Origin: Paracyclopina nana | Lineage: Eukaryota; Arthropoda; Copepoda; Cyclopoida; Cyclopettidae | Assembly (NCBI GenBank): GCA_019096065.1 | Contig: JAGUCH010000003.1 | Coordinates: forward strand, 7,006,001-7,070,000 | Direction: 5' to 3' | Length of the DNA stretch: 64,000 nt | Part shown: piece after piece, positions 62,631 to 64,000 of the stretch | Numbering within the stretch: the stretch's first letter is position 1 | How the letters are laid out: the number at the start of each line of letters is the position of its first letter | Notes under the pieces: model-generated | The model's database searches: none | What the model saw: only the letters and a program-made list of their open reading frames with translations | Told to the model about the DNA's origin: nothing | Program-made: the position numbers and the translations under genes

Positions 62631-62714
62631 AATTCGTGAATGTGCAACAAGCTAAATCTTAAATCAGTTAAAACACATAAAAATTAACCCCCAACTTGAG
62701 GACGAATCCCAAGA

Positions 62715-63619
62715 TGGTTAGCCTTCTAAAGTTGTCCTTCATCAAGATGGACGATAAGAGAAGGCTTGTCCAACTGGGGGGAGGTCCTGGAACTGTGGGA
62801 TGGCAAAAAGAAACGAAGAGAAGTGCGCGAGGTAGTCATCACCGCTTTACAAGTGAGGTTTGTGCAACTTAATTCCCAGCCACAAAGAATATTCTCCGAA
62901 GGGGAAATTCGCCGGACTCCGCAAGAGGACGGCAGACGAGCACTGGGAGCACATCAAGATTGTGATCTCCGTCGGCACAACGGCAGAGCTAAAATCCTTA
63001 AGTAAATCCTTAAAGCTTAAATATCCAAAATCTATTGCGAAATATCCGGCTACAACCCACTCTAATTATCTGGTCACGCTGCATCGAAATTTGCCGCCAA
63101 ATTGAGGAGGCCAAATCGACAAAGCCCAAGATGGAGAACTTTCTGAAATTCTACTATATCGAAACGGAAGACAATAAGGACGTGGTCCAGTTAGAGGAAG
63201 TCCTGCAACTGTGGGATGGCGGGCGCGTTCGATATGGGAGACATCATTGTGGCTGCGGAAGGACAAGACGGAGTGGTGGTGGAGGATGGAGTCTTGGACA
63301 AATTGTGGAAGACCCTCCTTGGGTTCCCAGGACCCGATCTCAGGCAAGCGGCCTTCCAAGCAAACCAGCCGACAAGGCGAGCGACGCTTTAACAGGGGCC
63401 AAGCTGATCGAAAACGTGTCCCCAAGGCCCTACGAGATCGAGTTGAGCGGATTCCTGACGGCTCTAGAGCGGCATGGCGCCTTCACCGAGAAGAACCAAA
63501 TTGGGGTAATCGGAGTCATCACCGACAACTTCGAAATACGTCTGAACAAGAAGTCGAATCCTGAGTGCTTCCAAGACCTAATCTCCTTCCGGAGATTCTT
63601 CCTTGGAAAACTCGAGTGA
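62715..63619 (+). pseudogene. Two related frameshifted modules downstream of copy 3
   Basis: Same as in units 1 and 2, with a 6-bp in-frame deletion (STSTKPK shortened to STKPK) near 63120. Confidence 0.45.
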
Positions 63620-63647
63620 GAGGAAAAGAAGAAGATGGTGGCTGATC

Positions 63648-64000
63648 ATGAGTGTCCTTCATGCAGATATTTTTAAATACAAAGTCTGCAACACAGATAT
63701 GGGATTTGGAATTTATTTTTTGGTCATTCTATCAATTATGCCTTCTAGATGCAACTATGATCCTTGCCAACCTCAAGGCTACAACAATGCCCACATTTAT
63801 GAGTGGGCATTTGGGGCAGTTAGCTGCCTTATTGCTGCAGCTGGCTGTTGGGCAATAGCCTACTGCAAAAGAAGGTAATAGAGGCTTAGTTCACATGATT
63901 AAATAAGGCTGACAATTTATTCATGCTACACAGGTGCCCCAAAAACAAGGAGGACTCAATCTTGAATGCCACTGAGCTGACTTTCCTGCAACTTTCCTGC
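63648..64000 (+). CDS. Small membrane protein, partial at the window end
   Basis: An ATG at 63648 (or 63699) opens a frame with two hydrophobic spans: MGFGIYFLVILSIM, and a longer one including WAFGAVSCLIAAAGCWAIAY. They are separated by a Cys/Pro-rich loop (RCNYDPCQPQGYNN). A donor at 63874 (agaag then gtaata) and an acceptor at 63933 (tacacag) join in frame to KRRCPKNKEDSI and on to the window end. The first codons (MSVLHADIFKYKV) are shared with the broken relative at 48.48 kb. It is not recognised. Confidence 0.5.

Larger units (their letters stand above)
57043..63666 (+). repeat. Three-unit tandem array of an LRAT-like gene
   Basis: Units run 57043-58722, 58723-61310 and 61311-63666. 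The shared body is almost identical between units; I noticed only isolated substitutions and one 6-bp deletion in unit 3 (near 63120). Unit lengths differ because a 227-bp sub-repeat at the 5' side is present 1, 5 and 4 times. The unit junctions fall after TCCTTCATGCAG, where units 1 and 2 jump to a new 5' segment and unit 3 continues into a different gene. The array is evidently young or homogenised. Confidence 0.9.

Overview
The window is nuclear DNA of an animal, most likely an arthropod. The coding genes have many exons with short GT-AG introns (about 45-250 nt), and their proteins look like arthropod orthologues: a PDZ-RhoGEF/LARG/RhoGEF2-type Rho exchange factor, PRMT1, an ARID4/hat-trick chromatin protein, a carbohydrate sulfotransferase and a soluble single-domain ACE. 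The species cannot be named from sequence alone; a crustacean or another pancrustacean is a guess.

Layout. 1-20 kb is one long RhoGEF gene (+). I could join 13 coding exons phase-consistently. It has a 12-kb intron containing at least one phase-compatible alternative first exon, and a small membrane-protein gene sits on the opposite strand in another intron. 20.8-23.3 kb is PRMT1 (-), with two paralogous H/ACA-box snoRNA-like RNAs in consecutive introns. 24.3-29.3 kb is ARID4 (+), head to head with PRMT1. 29.9-31.2 kb is a Golgi-type sulfotransferase (-), divergent from the ACE gene at 32.1-34.9 kb (+). 37.2-37.9 kb is a four-span membrane protein. 38.7-39.1 kb is a small gene with weak resemblance to proteasome chaperone PSMG4.

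From about 39.6 kb the sequence becomes repeat-rich and decayed. It holds a broken proline-rich/Cys-rich membrane gene, a TA-flanked MITE with long inverted repeats, two tandem-repeat blocks (one a fold-back of a 15-bp unit), a wrecked Ty3/gypsy-type retrotransposon with an insertion in its integrase region, remnants of a secreted Cys-rich gene, another MITE and an ankyrin-repeat pseudogene.

51.2-56.7 kb is a very large, nearly perfect palindrome. Its inner arms look identical while its outer ends have diverged. One arm carries a TTAA-flanked MITE whose empty site is preserved in the other arm, and smaller palindromes and tandem units are nested inside.

57.0-63.7 kb is a three-unit tandem array. 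Each unit carries an intact 184-aa protein with His and Asn-Cys motifs like the NlpC/P60-LRAT superfamily, followed by two related but frameshifted modules. A 227-bp segment spanning the presumed 5' region and first 48 codons is itself amplified (1, 5 and 4 copies in the three units). A divergent relative of this family lies at 48.4-49.2 kb, on the other side of the palindrome. The window ends inside a small membrane-protein gene fused to the end of the array.

Exon joins were worked out by hand from splice signals, reading phase and remembered family conservation. No alignment or search was run.
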